Shown here: positions 15,344 through 21,836 of the stretch, piece by piece
How the letters are laid out: every line of letters starts with the position of its first letter
Numbering within the stretch: the stretch's first letter is position 1
DNA from: an uncultured Phascolarctobacterium sp.
Lineage (GTDB): Bacteria > Bacillota > Negativicutes > Acidaminococcales > Acidaminococcaceae
Direction of reading: 5' to 3'
DNA: 21,836 nucleotides
NCBI GenBank assembly: GCA_900552855.1
Contig: USBG01000013.1
Coordinates: 1 to 21,836 of the forward strand
The notes under the pieces: model-generated
Databases searched by the model: none
What the model was told of the DNA's origin: nothing
The model's input: the letters and a program-made list of their open reading frames with translations, nothing else
Position numbers and translations under genes: made by a program

Positions 15344-15658
15344 GCTTTATCAAGACATGTTGGCTTTGTCGGCATGTCTTTTTGTTTTTAAGTGGAGCTT
15401 TCTTGAAGCAGCTAGTATGGACTTAAACTTAGCGTAATAGGTAATAAAGCTTTATAAAGTACAGCTTATTTGCATGTGTAATTTTAAGGATCAATAAGAA
15501 AGGCCAATGGCGGTACTTTGATTAAAAGCAGGAAGCATCTAAATCTAGTGATTATAGGTGCAAATGTGAAGAGACGGAGTTTTTAAGCCGCAGACTTGAT
15601 AAGAAATAGTTGTGACTTTAACTTAACCGTTTAGTTGTATGTAACATAGGAGGGTTTT
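15344..15658. other. Intergenic region between bioY and the thiolase gene
   Basis: The first 46 bases are the bioY terminator. The remaining 270 have no gene and no clear promoter; I searched for a second BirA box and saw only an isolated CTTAACC near 15626. A strong AGGAGG lies just before the thiolase ATG. Confidence 0.5.
15352..15389 (+). terminator. Intrinsic terminator after bioY
   Basis: AAGACATG (15352-15359) pairs with CATGTCTT (15373-15380), extendable inward by G-U pairs, followed by TTTGTTTTT. It separates the hotdog-bioY unit from the thiolase-ligase unit. Confidence 0.88.
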
Positions 15659-16795
15659 ATGGATAATGTATATATTTTAGGTGGACTGCGTAGCTTTGTT
15701 GGCGTTGTAAATGGTATGTATCGTCATATTCCTGCAGAAAAGCTGGGGGCAGCGGTTTTGTGTCAGCTTTTAGAAAAATATCCTGTAAAGCCTGATTATA
15801 TTATTGGTGGTAATGGCGTTGGTGCAGGTGGCAATATTACTAGGCTGCTGGCTTTGGAGGCTAGTTTGGACCAAGCTGTTCCAGCCTTTAGCATTGATGT
15901 GCAATGTGGCAGTGGTTTGGAAAGCATTGCTACTGCTGCTGCTAAAATTGCTTGTGGTGATGCTGATGTAATAATTGCAGGAGGCTTTGAAAGCAGCTCC
16001 ACTCAGCCTAGACGTGGTTATAATCCTAATCATCCTGATTATGCAGGTGATGGTTGGTATAGCGTAGCTAAGTTTATGCCGAATATCCATCGTGAAACAG
16101 TAATGCTGGAGGGAGCTGAGGAGGCTGCTGTGCGTGAACAGATTACTAAGGCTGAAATGGATGAATGGGTGTTGCGTAGTCATAGATTGGCAGCAGAAAC
16201 AGCACAGCAGGGACTGCTGCAAAATATAATTGCTCCTGTATTTGGTGCTGTAAAGGATGAAGGAATTAGACCGCGGATGAGCCAAAGGCTTTTAGATCGT
16301 ATGCCTAAAGTTCTAGAAGGAGGCAATTTTATTACTGCAGCTAATTCCTGCCTTATTAATGATGGTGCAGCTTTTGTAGTGCTTTGCTCTGAAAAATATC
16401 TTCAGGAGCATGGTTTGAATGCACAGTTTAAGGTGCGTGCCTCCGCAGCAAGTGGTGGGGACCCATTGGTTAGCCCACGTACCGCTATTACAGCGTTGGA
16501 AAAGCTGCTGTCTAGAAATGGACTGACCGAGGAAGATATTGACGGCTTTGAGCTTAACGAAGCCTTTGCAGTAATAGATGTTATGTTTGCACGTACATTT
16601 AAAAATAGTCTTGATAAATATAATGTATTTGGTGGCGCACTTGCTTATGGTCATCCCTATGGGGCATCTGGTTGCATCATTACTTTGCATCTTATGGAAT
16701 CCTTAAAACGAAGCGGCGGACGTCTTGGCTGTGCTAGCGTAGCAGCTGCAGGCGGTGTAGGAACTGCGTTATTAATAGAGAGAGTTGAAGTATAG
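15659..16795 (+). CDS. Thiolase-family protein (acetyl-CoA acetyltransferase-like) lacking the second catalytic Cys
   Basis: The 378-residue protein is a thiolase by overall length and motifs. The nucleophile Cys83 lies in DVQCGSGLES, GGFESSSTQP follows the loop, ELNEAFA (298-304) carries the oxyanion Asn, and GGALAYGHPYGASG carries His332. At the end, the usual CxGGGxG with the acid/base Cys reads A362-A-A-G-G-V-G: the Cys is Ala. With Cys83 and His332 kept it could still form an acyl enzyme, but standard Claisen condensation or thiolysis should be impaired. B. subtilis YhfS, a thiolase encoded beside an acyl-CoA ligase and a bioY gene, is the closest known parallel. It begins a second unit with the ligase 159 bases downstream. 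AGGAGG precedes the ATG; it ends in TAG. Confidence 0.85.
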   Translation: MDNVYILGGLRSFVGVVNGMYRHIPAEKLGAAVLCQLLEKYPVKPDYIIGGNGVGAGGNITRLLALEASLDQAVPAFSIDVQCGSGLESIATAAAKIACGDADVIIAGGFESSSTQPRRGYNPNHPDYAGDGWYSVAKFMPNIHRETVMLEGAEEAAVREQITKAEMDEWVLRSHRLAAETAQQGLLQNIIAPVFGAVKDEGIRPRMSQRLLDRMPKVLEGGNFITAANSCLINDGAAFVVLCSEKYLQEHGLNAQFKVRASAASGGDPLVSPRTAITALEKLLSRNGLTEEDIDGFELNEAFAVIDVMFARTFKNSLDKYNVFGGALAYGHPYGASGCIITLHLMESLKRSGGRLGCASVAAAGGVGTALLIERVEV

Positions 16796-16954
16796 AAGTG
16801 CTGTAGCTGGTTGACTAAGTGTTAATAATGCTTTGCTTGCTTAAGATTGTGCACGTAAGCACAGCTGCTTTATACTCTAAAGAATTTGTGCTACAAGAAT
16901 TAAGACTGCTGTTAAAAATATAATAAGACAAATACAGCGGGAAAGGATATTATC

Positions 16955-18178
16955 ATGGACTATTTGGAGTTATTACAGAGCAAGTATCAGAACAAGGCAG
17001 CTCTGATAACGGACGAAAAAACATATACCTATGGTCAGCTCGTTGCAGCATCTAAGGCAAGACGTGAACAGATTGACTATACGGAAAATGTTCATTTTAT
17101 ATATGCGGATAAGATTGCAGAGCAGCTGCTGCAGTTTGTGGCCTATAGTGGAACCAAAGTGGTGCCTGTTATTGCAACAGAGGCCAGCAAAGGACAATGC
17201 TTTGATCTGAGTGATATTCCGCAGACTGCCTGTATGGGAGTTATGACCAGTGGTAGCACTGGTAAAAGTAAGCTGCTGTGGCGAAGCTATCACAGCTGGG
17301 CGGATTTCTTTCCAGAGCAGAATAGAGTTTTTGCTATAGATGAAGCTACGATTATGTTTTGTCAAGGTAGTTTGGCCTTTACAGGTAATCTTAATATGTA
17401 TATGGGTGCTTTAGCGGCAGGAGCAACACTGGTTGTTACAGAAAAATTTCGTCCTAAGCATTGGCTAAAGCTGATTGAGGAGCATAATGTTAACGCTATA
17501 TATCTTATTCCTTCTAAGCTGCTGCTGCTGCATAAGTGTATGGAGCAAGCTAATATGAAGATTAAAACTATTGTTAGCGGCTCGCAGTCCATGGGTAGAG
17601 AAGAGGCGGATAAGCTTAAGAAAAGCTTTCCTAATGGAGAGCTGACTCTGTACTATGGCGCCAGTGAGCTAAACTACATTACCTATATTAAGGGACAGGA
17701 TATGACTGATGATAAGACGGATATTGGCTTGCCTTTTAAAAATGTAGGCGTAAGCATTAAAAATGAAGAAATTTTTATAGACACTCCTTATCATGTAGAG
17801 AATATAGAAATACCATTTTCCTTAAAGGATAGGGGAATGCTTGATAAAAATGGTCATCTGCATTTTTTAGGGCGCACTGATGATATAGTCAGCGTTAATG
17901 GTATTAAGGTTGCAACAACTAAGGTAGAGGCAGCGTTGATGGCGCTGCAGGAAATAATGGAGGTTAAATGCCTTGTTTTCCATAAGGATGATGCAGATAT
18001 TTTGACGGCCTTTATTGGTGGAGCCGAAAAAATAAGTCGTCAGCTTTTGGTTGAAAAGCTACGAGCTGCAGAGCTGACGGATTATGAAATTCCTAAGCAA
18101 TATGTTTTTATGCCTAGCCTGCCTAAGAATGAAAGTGGTAAAATAGATAAAAAGGCATTGCAAAATTATACTTTTTAA
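16955..18178 (+). CDS. Compact ANL-superfamily acyl-CoA ligase (YhfT-like)
   Basis: The 407-residue protein keeps the key adenylating motifs: the phosphate loop TSGSTGKSK (98-106), YYGASE (233-238), KDRG near 291-294 in place of TGD, the hinge GRTDD (306-310) with VNGIKV, and the C-terminal SGKIDK with catalytic Lys396. So it should activate a carboxylate as acyl-AMP and pass it on, probably to CoA. It is 70-150 residues shorter than typical ligases, mainly in the N-terminal subdomain, where only about 95 residues precede the phosphate loop. The neighbouring thiolase and bioY suggest the B. subtilis yhfT-like role in an undefined biotin-linked acyl pathway. AAAGGAT lies before the ATG; no strong terminator separates it from the thiolase. 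Confidence 0.87.
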   Translation: MDYLELLQSKYQNKAALITDEKTYTYGQLVAASKARREQIDYTENVHFIYADKIAEQLLQFVAYSGTKVVPVIATEASKGQCFDLSDIPQTACMGVMTSGSTGKSKLLWRSYHSWADFFPEQNRVFAIDEATIMFCQGSLAFTGNLNMYMGALAAGATLVVTEKFRPKHWLKLIEEHNVNAIYLIPSKLLLLHKCMEQANMKIKTIVSGSQSMGREEADKLKKSFPNGELTLYYGASELNYITYIKGQDMTDDKTDIGLPFKNVGVSIKNEEIFIDTPYHVENIEIPFSLKDRGMLDKNGHLHFLGRTDDIVSVNGIKVATTKVEAALMALQEIMEVKCLVFHKDDADILTAFIGGAEKISRQLLVEKLRAAELTDYEIPKQYVFMPSLPKNESGKIDKKALQNYTF

Positions 18179-18311
18179 ATAGTGAAAACATTTATAAAGT
18201 TATACCCAGTATTAAACTGCTTTGATGCTATAGGTTGCTTTAATGGTACTATGTAATGTGTTTAAAATCTAAATAGCTTTTGATAATATGAATATAGATA
18301 GGAGAATTGCT

Positions 18312-19046
18312 ATGCTGAAAACCTTTTGCTTTGATGGTCCTTTGGGGAATATAGAGTGCCTGGTAGAGCCAAACCGCAGTAAAAGCAAGGCTGCAGTTAT
18401 TATGTCTCATGGCTTTAGGGGAAGCAGGGAAAGTGGTGGCATGGCTGCAGGCTTAGCATATATGTTTGCAGAGCACGCTGACGTAGTACGTTATAATTTT
18501 ACGGGTACGCAAATTATGTCCAAGCAGGTTGCGGAGTTGGAATCAGTGGTGGCGGAGGTGCGCAGGCTGGCGCCGGAAAGTGAAATATACCTTTTTGGAC
18601 GTAGTTTGGGTGGAGCTGCATCCATCATTGAAGCATCTAAGGATAAAAAGATTAAGGGACTTGTATTGTGGGCAACTCCCAATAGTATTGAAGAAACCTT
18701 TAGACATGTGATGCCGCCAGAGTTTTTTGAGCGTTTACAAAATGGAATGGATATAGAATTTGATGACGAGCGTGGTCATTGCGTGCTTGGGCCAGACTTT
18801 TTGACTGATGGCATTAGCTATGATTTGTCGGCACTGCTTAGTGCGTGGGATAAGCGTCCTGTGCTTTTGCTGCACTGCGAGGCGGATAATGTTGTAGTAG
18901 TGGAGCAGGCTAAACGTAATGCAGAAATACTTGGTAGCAAGGGCGAGCTACACCTATTTCCCAACGGCGACCATGCCTTTACGGAGCATAGTGATGCTGC
19001 AGGAGCCTTAATTACAGACTGGCTTGGAAGACAAATTAATAAGTAA
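18312..19046 (+). CDS. Alpha/beta hydrolase (serine esterase/thioesterase-like)
   Basis: The 244-residue protein has the alpha/beta hydrolase layout: HGFRG (33-37) for the oxyanion hole, the nucleophile elbow GRSLGG with Ser98, Asp192 in HCEADNVV, and His221 in NGDHAF. No signal peptide is present, so it is cytoplasmic. It resembles small peptidase-S33-like hydrolases rather than lipases. I chose ATG 18312, seven bases after AGGAG (18300-18304), over an ATG at 18288. It is the last gene of the thiolase-ligase group and ends at a terminator. An esterase or thioesterase that releases an acyl product, as BioH does in biotin synthesis, is a possible role, but the sequence does not show it is BioH. 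Confidence 0.82.
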   Translation: MLKTFCFDGPLGNIECLVEPNRSKSKAAVIMSHGFRGSRESGGMAAGLAYMFAEHADVVRYNFTGTQIMSKQVAELESVVAEVRRLAPESEIYLFGRSLGGAASIIEASKDKKIKGLVLWATPNSIEETFRHVMPPEFFERLQNGMDIEFDDERGHCVLGPDFLTDGISYDLSALLSAWDKRPVLLLHCEADNVVVVEQAKRNAEILGSKGELHLFPNGDHAFTEHSDAAGALITDWLGRQINK

Positions 19047-19049
19047 ATT

Positions 19050-19080
19050 GAGGGCGTGGCTATGCTACGCTCTTTTGTTT
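19050..19080 (+). terminator. Intrinsic terminator after the hydrolase gene
   Basis: GCGTGGC (19054-19060) pairs with GCTACGC (19064-19070), extended by GAG/TC outside, followed by TTTTGTTT. Confidence 0.72.
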
Positions 19081-19348
19081 GCTCTAAAACGCATTAATTA
19101 CTAAATCAATATAAGTAAACATATCTTGAGAATACTCATACTTAACAATAGCCTTAATGTATTTGGCTTCCAACATAGATTATCTAAAAATTAGCATATT
19201 CATAAATGCTGTAACTTGTTATATAAATTTATAGCTTCAATAAAAGGTGTATTAATTTTCAGCTAGGTGGTGCAATCATAGTTTTATACTACTGTTGAAG
19301 TTCGTACTGTTGCATTAAATAATGAAGCATTGATTTGCAAACCTTACT

Positions 19349-19377
19349 TTGCTGAATACTATGAGCCGTGATATAAT
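19349..19377 (+). promoter_or_regulatory. Extended -10 promoter of the methyltransferase gene
   Basis: TTGCTG (19349-19354), a 17-base spacer and TATAAT (19372-19377) preceded by TGA, which makes an extended -10. Confidence 0.7.
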
Positions 19378-19415
19378 CTATTGTTAGAGAATAAGAGTAA
19401 GGAGTGTGTACTTTA

Positions 19416-20786
19416 ATGAAAGCAAATATTCCTGTTAAAAAGGGCGATTGTGTTGAAATAAATATTACTGGCTTAGGCAGCAGTGGCGAGGGCGTAGGCA
19501 AATACGAAGGCTTTACCGTATTTGTACAAGGAGCTTTGCCGCAGGAAACCGTTAAGGCGGAAATTACCTTGGTAAAAAAAAGCTATAGTGTAGGCAAGTT
19601 GCAGGAGATTGTGGTAAAATCTCCTGAGCGTGTGGAGCCTGTTTGTCCCATTTATGCGGAATGTGGTGGTTGTCAGCTGCAGCATTTAAGCTATCAGGGA
19701 CAACTGGATATGAAGCGTGAGCAGGTGCAGGCTGCACTGACTCGAATCGGTCATTTGGACATTGAGGCTCAGCCTGTAATTGGTTGTGCTAATCCGTGGA
19801 ATTATCGTAATAAAATGCAGTTCCCTGCTGCTATAAATGCAGAAGGCGTGCTGAATATTGGCTGCTATGCTGCTTCTACACATAGCGTTATTAATGCCGA
19901 TGGCTGCATGATTCAAAAAGAAGCTAATAATCAGGTGCTGCTGACTGTGCGTAAATGGATGCAGCGCTTTGGTATTACTGCCTATGATGAAAAGACTGGC
20001 AAGGGCTTAGTGCGTCACGTAATGGCAAGAGTAGGTGTGCACAGTGGTCAGGTTATGGCGGTGCTCATTACCTCTGCTTATGACATTCCTCATCGCAAGG
20101 AGCTTATTGAATGGCTGAAGAAGTATGTTCCTGGTCTTGTAAGCGTGGTGCAAAATATCAATAAAAAGCCTACAAATATTATTATGGGTAACAAAACCCG
20201 TGTAATTTATGGCAGTTCCACTATTAAGGATAGCTTAGGTGCGCTCAGCTTTAACGTATCAGCTCAATCCTTCTTCCAGGTAAACAGTGAGCAGGCAGAG
20301 AAGCTGTACAATAAGGCCTTGGAGTTTGCCGCTTTAAACGGCAATGAAACCGTAGTAGACGTATACTGTGGCACTGGTACAATCTCTTTGTTTATGGCTA
20401 AGCATGCTAAAAAGGTGTATGGTATTGAAATCGTTGCACCTGCTATTGAGGATGCCAAAAAGAATGCTATGGACAACGGCTGTGATAATGCAGAGTTTTT
20501 GTTGGGCGACGCCTCTGTAGAGCTGCCTAAGCTGTTGGAAGGTGGCGTACAGCCTGATGTAGTGCTGGTTGACCCGCCTCGTGCAGGCTGCGAGGAAAAG
20601 GTGTTGGCAGCAATTGCAGGTGTGGCACCAGAGCGCATTGTCTATGTGTCCTGTAATCCTGCATCTTTGGCACGTGACTTAGCATTCTTGGAAGAACACG
20701 GCTACAAAACCGCAGTGGTACAGCCTGTTGATATGTTCCCTGCGACCAGCCATGTGGAGAATGTGGTGCTGCTGACAAGAAGCTAA
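19416..20786 (+). CDS. 23S rRNA (uracil-5-)-methyltransferase, RlmCD/RumA family
   Basis: The 456-residue enzyme methylates uridine C5 in 23S rRNA using SAM. An N-terminal TRAM domain (residues about 5-60, with GEGVGKYEGFTVFV) is followed by the iron-sulfur cysteines Cys77, Cys83 and Cys86 (CPIYAECGGC) and a likely fourth Cys in NADGCMIQ. The Rossmann domain has FFQVNSEQAE, SAM motif VVDVYCGTGTISLFM, VDPPRAGC and the catalytic VSCNP with Cys413. The class also includes the tRNA enzyme TrmFO-independent TrmA-like paralogues, but the four-Cys TRAM form points to rRNA. I chose ATG 19416, 11 bases after AGGAG, over a GTG at 19404. It is a single gene closed by a strong terminator. Confidence 0.92.
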   Translation: MKANIPVKKGDCVEINITGLGSSGEGVGKYEGFTVFVQGALPQETVKAEITLVKKSYSVGKLQEIVVKSPERVEPVCPIYAECGGCQLQHLSYQGQLDMKREQVQAALTRIGHLDIEAQPVIGCANPWNYRNKMQFPAAINAEGVLNIGCYAASTHSVINADGCMIQKEANNQVLLTVRKWMQRFGITAYDEKTGKGLVRHVMARVGVHSGQVMAVLITSAYDIPHRKELIEWLKKYVPGLVSVVQNINKKPTNIIMGNKTRVIYGSSTIKDSLGALSFNVSAQSFFQVNSEQAEKLYNKALEFAALNGNETVVDVYCGTGTISLFMAKHAKKVYGIEIVAPAIEDAKKNAMDNGCDNAEFLLGDASVELPKLLEGGVQPDVVLVDPPRAGCEEKVLAAIAGVAPERIVYVSCNPASLARDLAFLEEHGYKTAVVQPVDMFPATSHVENVVLLTRS

Positions 20787-20815
20787 GCGACGTAATTAGT
20801 AGATTTAAATTTAAG

Positions 20816-20855
20816 AAGCAGACTTTGGGTAAAAGCTCAGAGTCTGCTTTTTTAT
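20816..20855 (+). terminator. Intrinsic terminator of the methyltransferase gene
   Basis: AAGCAGACT (20816-20824) pairs with AGTCTGCTT (20841-20849), followed by TTTTTATTT-like U-tract. Confidence 0.9.
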
Positions 20856-20889
20856 TTAATGAATAGTATGAATGTAGTATATATCATAA

Positions 20890-21357
20890 CGTAGACGGCC
20901 TTTATTCTCTGAAAAGCTTTGGACAAACAAAACCAAACTGATCAATGTGGTTTATAGTGAGATTTCACAAATGGTGATGACGGGTTCAGCACCAGATAAA
21001 GCTATCAAGAATATTGCTAAGACTATGGAAACAAGTAAAAGCAATGCTACACGCTTAGTTATGACTGAGCAGGCGTATTTTACTACGTTGGCGCAGAAGG
21101 ATTGCTTCCAAGAACTGGATGTAGAAGAATTCGAAGTTGTCGGAACCCTTGACGGTATCACCTGTACCAAATGTGGAAGCAGGGACGGTGAACACTATCC
21201 GCTCAAATATATGGAAAGTGGTGTCAATGCTCCACCGTTTCATCCGTACTGTAGATGTACCACTTGTCCTTATTTTGCTGCTGTAGAGGGTTACAGAGCA
21301 AGCAGGGACGAGGAAGAAAAAACAGTTTATGAAGTGCCTGTGAATATGACATTTTGA
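20890..21357 (+). pseudogene. Phage head morphogenesis protein (SPP1 gp7 / minor capsid) C-terminal fragment
   Basis: From a TAA at 20887 the frame is open to 21357 and reads RRRPLFSEKLWTNKTKLINV, then SEISQMVMTGSAPDKAIKNI, KSNATRLVMTEQAYF and the C-terminal module TLDGITCTKCGSRDGEHY ... NAPPFHPYCRCTTCPYF. This is the typical second half of SPP1-gp7-like head proteins, with the Cys/His cluster of the Mu-F-like domain. The N-terminal half, usually 150 or more residues, is missing and there is no phage gene upstream. The end stops at PVNMTF where the family usually continues with EEW-like residues. A GTG at 20947 could start translation but has no good ribosome binding site. I regard it as prophage debris. 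Confidence 0.82.
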
Positions 21358-21551
21358 AGCATTTGTATCAAGATGATTATGTTGAGGGCTTACACATTGT
21401 GAAAACAATTGGTGGCGGTGAGGGTGTAAAATTTGAACCTGATTTTATGATTACACCTAAAGGAATTGAATATTTAGATGATAATACTACCATGGCGAAG
21501 GCTAAGGATTTCGTTATAAAGATGAGCTGTATTGCGCCTTGGTTTACTTAA
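21354..21551 (+). pseudogene. C-terminal fragment of a YjcQ-like phage protein
   Basis: The frame opens at a TTG overlapping the gp7 fragment's TGA and reads MKHLYQDDYVEGLHIVKTIG, then FEPDFMITPKGIEYLDDNTT and MAKAKDFVIKM. A winged-helix-like strand pair followed by TPKGIEYL-[DE]-[DE]-N and a helix resembles the end of YjcQ-family proteins (about 100 residues), common in Firmicute prophages. The first helices are missing and no ribosome binding site serves the TTG. It directly abuts the gp7 fragment, so a deletion seems to have joined two phage genes. The terminator overlaps its stop codon. Confidence 0.6.
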
Positions 21552-21585
21552 GCATTTTGCAATTTTTTGCAAAGTGCTTTTTTAT
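21550..21585 (+). terminator. Intrinsic terminator overlapping the YjcQ-like stop codon
   Basis: AAGCATTTTGCAA (21550-21562) pairs over 13 positions, with one G-T, to TTGCAAAGTGCTT (21567-21579) and is followed by TTTTATT. Confidence 0.85.
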
Positions 21586-21603
21586 TGCAGTTTTGAGGTG
21601 GCT

Positions 21604-21819
21604 ATGTATAGAAAAACTGAAGTGATTGCACAACTGAATAAATTCGCAGAATATTCATGTGCTCAGAACCCAAAGCACGCCAGCAGTTACAAATAGCTTA
21701 TGGTTCCTCTAATCAGTGCGGTAGAAAACTACTACAGTGCAGATAGGAGCGCATACAAAGCACCTTTAAACGAGCTTCAGCGTTTTGACTGCATTCTTTC
21801 TGACTACTCAGTCAATTAA
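21604..21819 (+). pseudogene. Small unknown ORF split by an in-frame amber codon
   Basis: After GAGGTGG an ATG at 21604 opens a frame MYRKTEVIAQLNKFAEYSCA ... HASSYK that ends at TAG (21694-21696). The same frame then continues LMVPLISAVENYYSADRSAY ... LSDYSVN to a TAA at 21817-21819. The two parts together would make about 70 residues of plausible helical protein. I do not recognise the family. Its position next to prophage scraps suggests a decayed phage or accessory gene; alternatively only the 30-residue first part is made. Confidence 0.5.
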
Positions 21820-21836
21820 TATAAAACTCATATTTT

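Larger units (their letters stand above)
19047..19403. other. Intergenic region with terminator, promoter and an orphan short frame
   Basis: This 357-base stretch holds the terminator at 19050-19080 and the promoter at 19349-19377. On the minus strand 19084-19176 is a 30-codon frame (MLEAKYIKAIVKYEYSQDMF... ending INAF) without a ribosome binding site; it reads like protein and may be a scrap of a lost gene, but I cannot identify it. Confidence 0.45.

Noticed and set aside
15796..16690. Long minus-strand open frames opposite the thiolase and other genes
   Set aside because: They are antisense shadows of well-supported genes, with no start signals and low-complexity Ser/Thr/His-rich translations.
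16808..16818. Second GGTTGACTAAG identical to the right half of the BirA-like site
   Set aside because: No GTTAAC-like partner lies at the proper distance on either side, and it sits just after the thiolase stop rather than at a promoter.
13617..21696. Possible recoding of TAG (pyrrolysine or suppressor) because two genes carry a lone in-frame amber
   Set aside because: The thiolase gene ends naturally in TAG (16793-16795), and the M20 remnant's own natural end is TAG while its break is TAA. Gene decay explains the pattern more simply.

Overview
The window looks like an ordinary chromosomal stretch of an AT-rich Firmicute. The signs are strong AGGAG-type ribosome binding sites, many U-tailed intrinsic terminators, and Gram-positive-typical genes (DUF896/YnzC, RecD2, ComFC, BioY, an RlmCD-type rRNA methyltransferase). 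A Negativicute such as an Acidaminococcaceae member is my guess from the gene mix, not something the sequence proves. There are no rRNA, tRNA, CRISPR or intact mobile elements.

Layout. 1-73: start of a DUF896 gene on the minus strand. 436-3408: a tight, terminator-closed three-gene ABC importer operon of the FecBCD/BtuFCD type. 3606-4404: debris of a p-aminobenzoyl-glutamate salvage locus, where a deletion joins the first third of an AbgT-type transporter to the last part of an M20 amidohydrolase. 4527-6131 (minus): an OFA-family MFS transporter behind a consensus promoter and a clear ZTP (pfl-motif) riboswitch with its own terminator. 6386-9493: an HD-domain protein, an exported pentapeptide-repeat protein, a HAD phosphatase, and a SpeD (AdoMet decarboxylase) homologue that lacks the serine that becomes the pyruvoyl cofactor. 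9661-12557: recD2 and a comFC-like gene, overlapping by 4 bases. 12711-13817: a SLC13/ArsB-type permease cut by one in-frame amber codon.

14125-19080 is the most interesting block. A BirA-like operator over the -35 of a near-consensus promoter precedes a MaoC-type hotdog protein and BioY (biotin uptake). A terminator follows, then a thiolase, a compact ANL-family acyl-CoA ligase and an alpha/beta hydrolase on the same strand. The bioY/thiolase/ligase grouping recalls Bacillus subtilis yhfS-yhfT-yhfU, a BirA-regulon locus whose ligase and thiolase have, to my knowledge, no settled function. The thiolase keeps its nucleophile and GHP histidine but has Ala where the second catalytic Cys usually sits. 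The block may make, trim or activate an acyl precursor related to biotin; this is inference.

19416-20786 is an RlmCD-type methyltransferase. From 20890 to the end lie prophage scraps: an N-terminally and C-terminally truncated SPP1-gp7-like head protein abutting a truncated YjcQ-like protein, then a small ORF split by an amber codon. Four separate broken loci in 22 kb suggest active gene decay.
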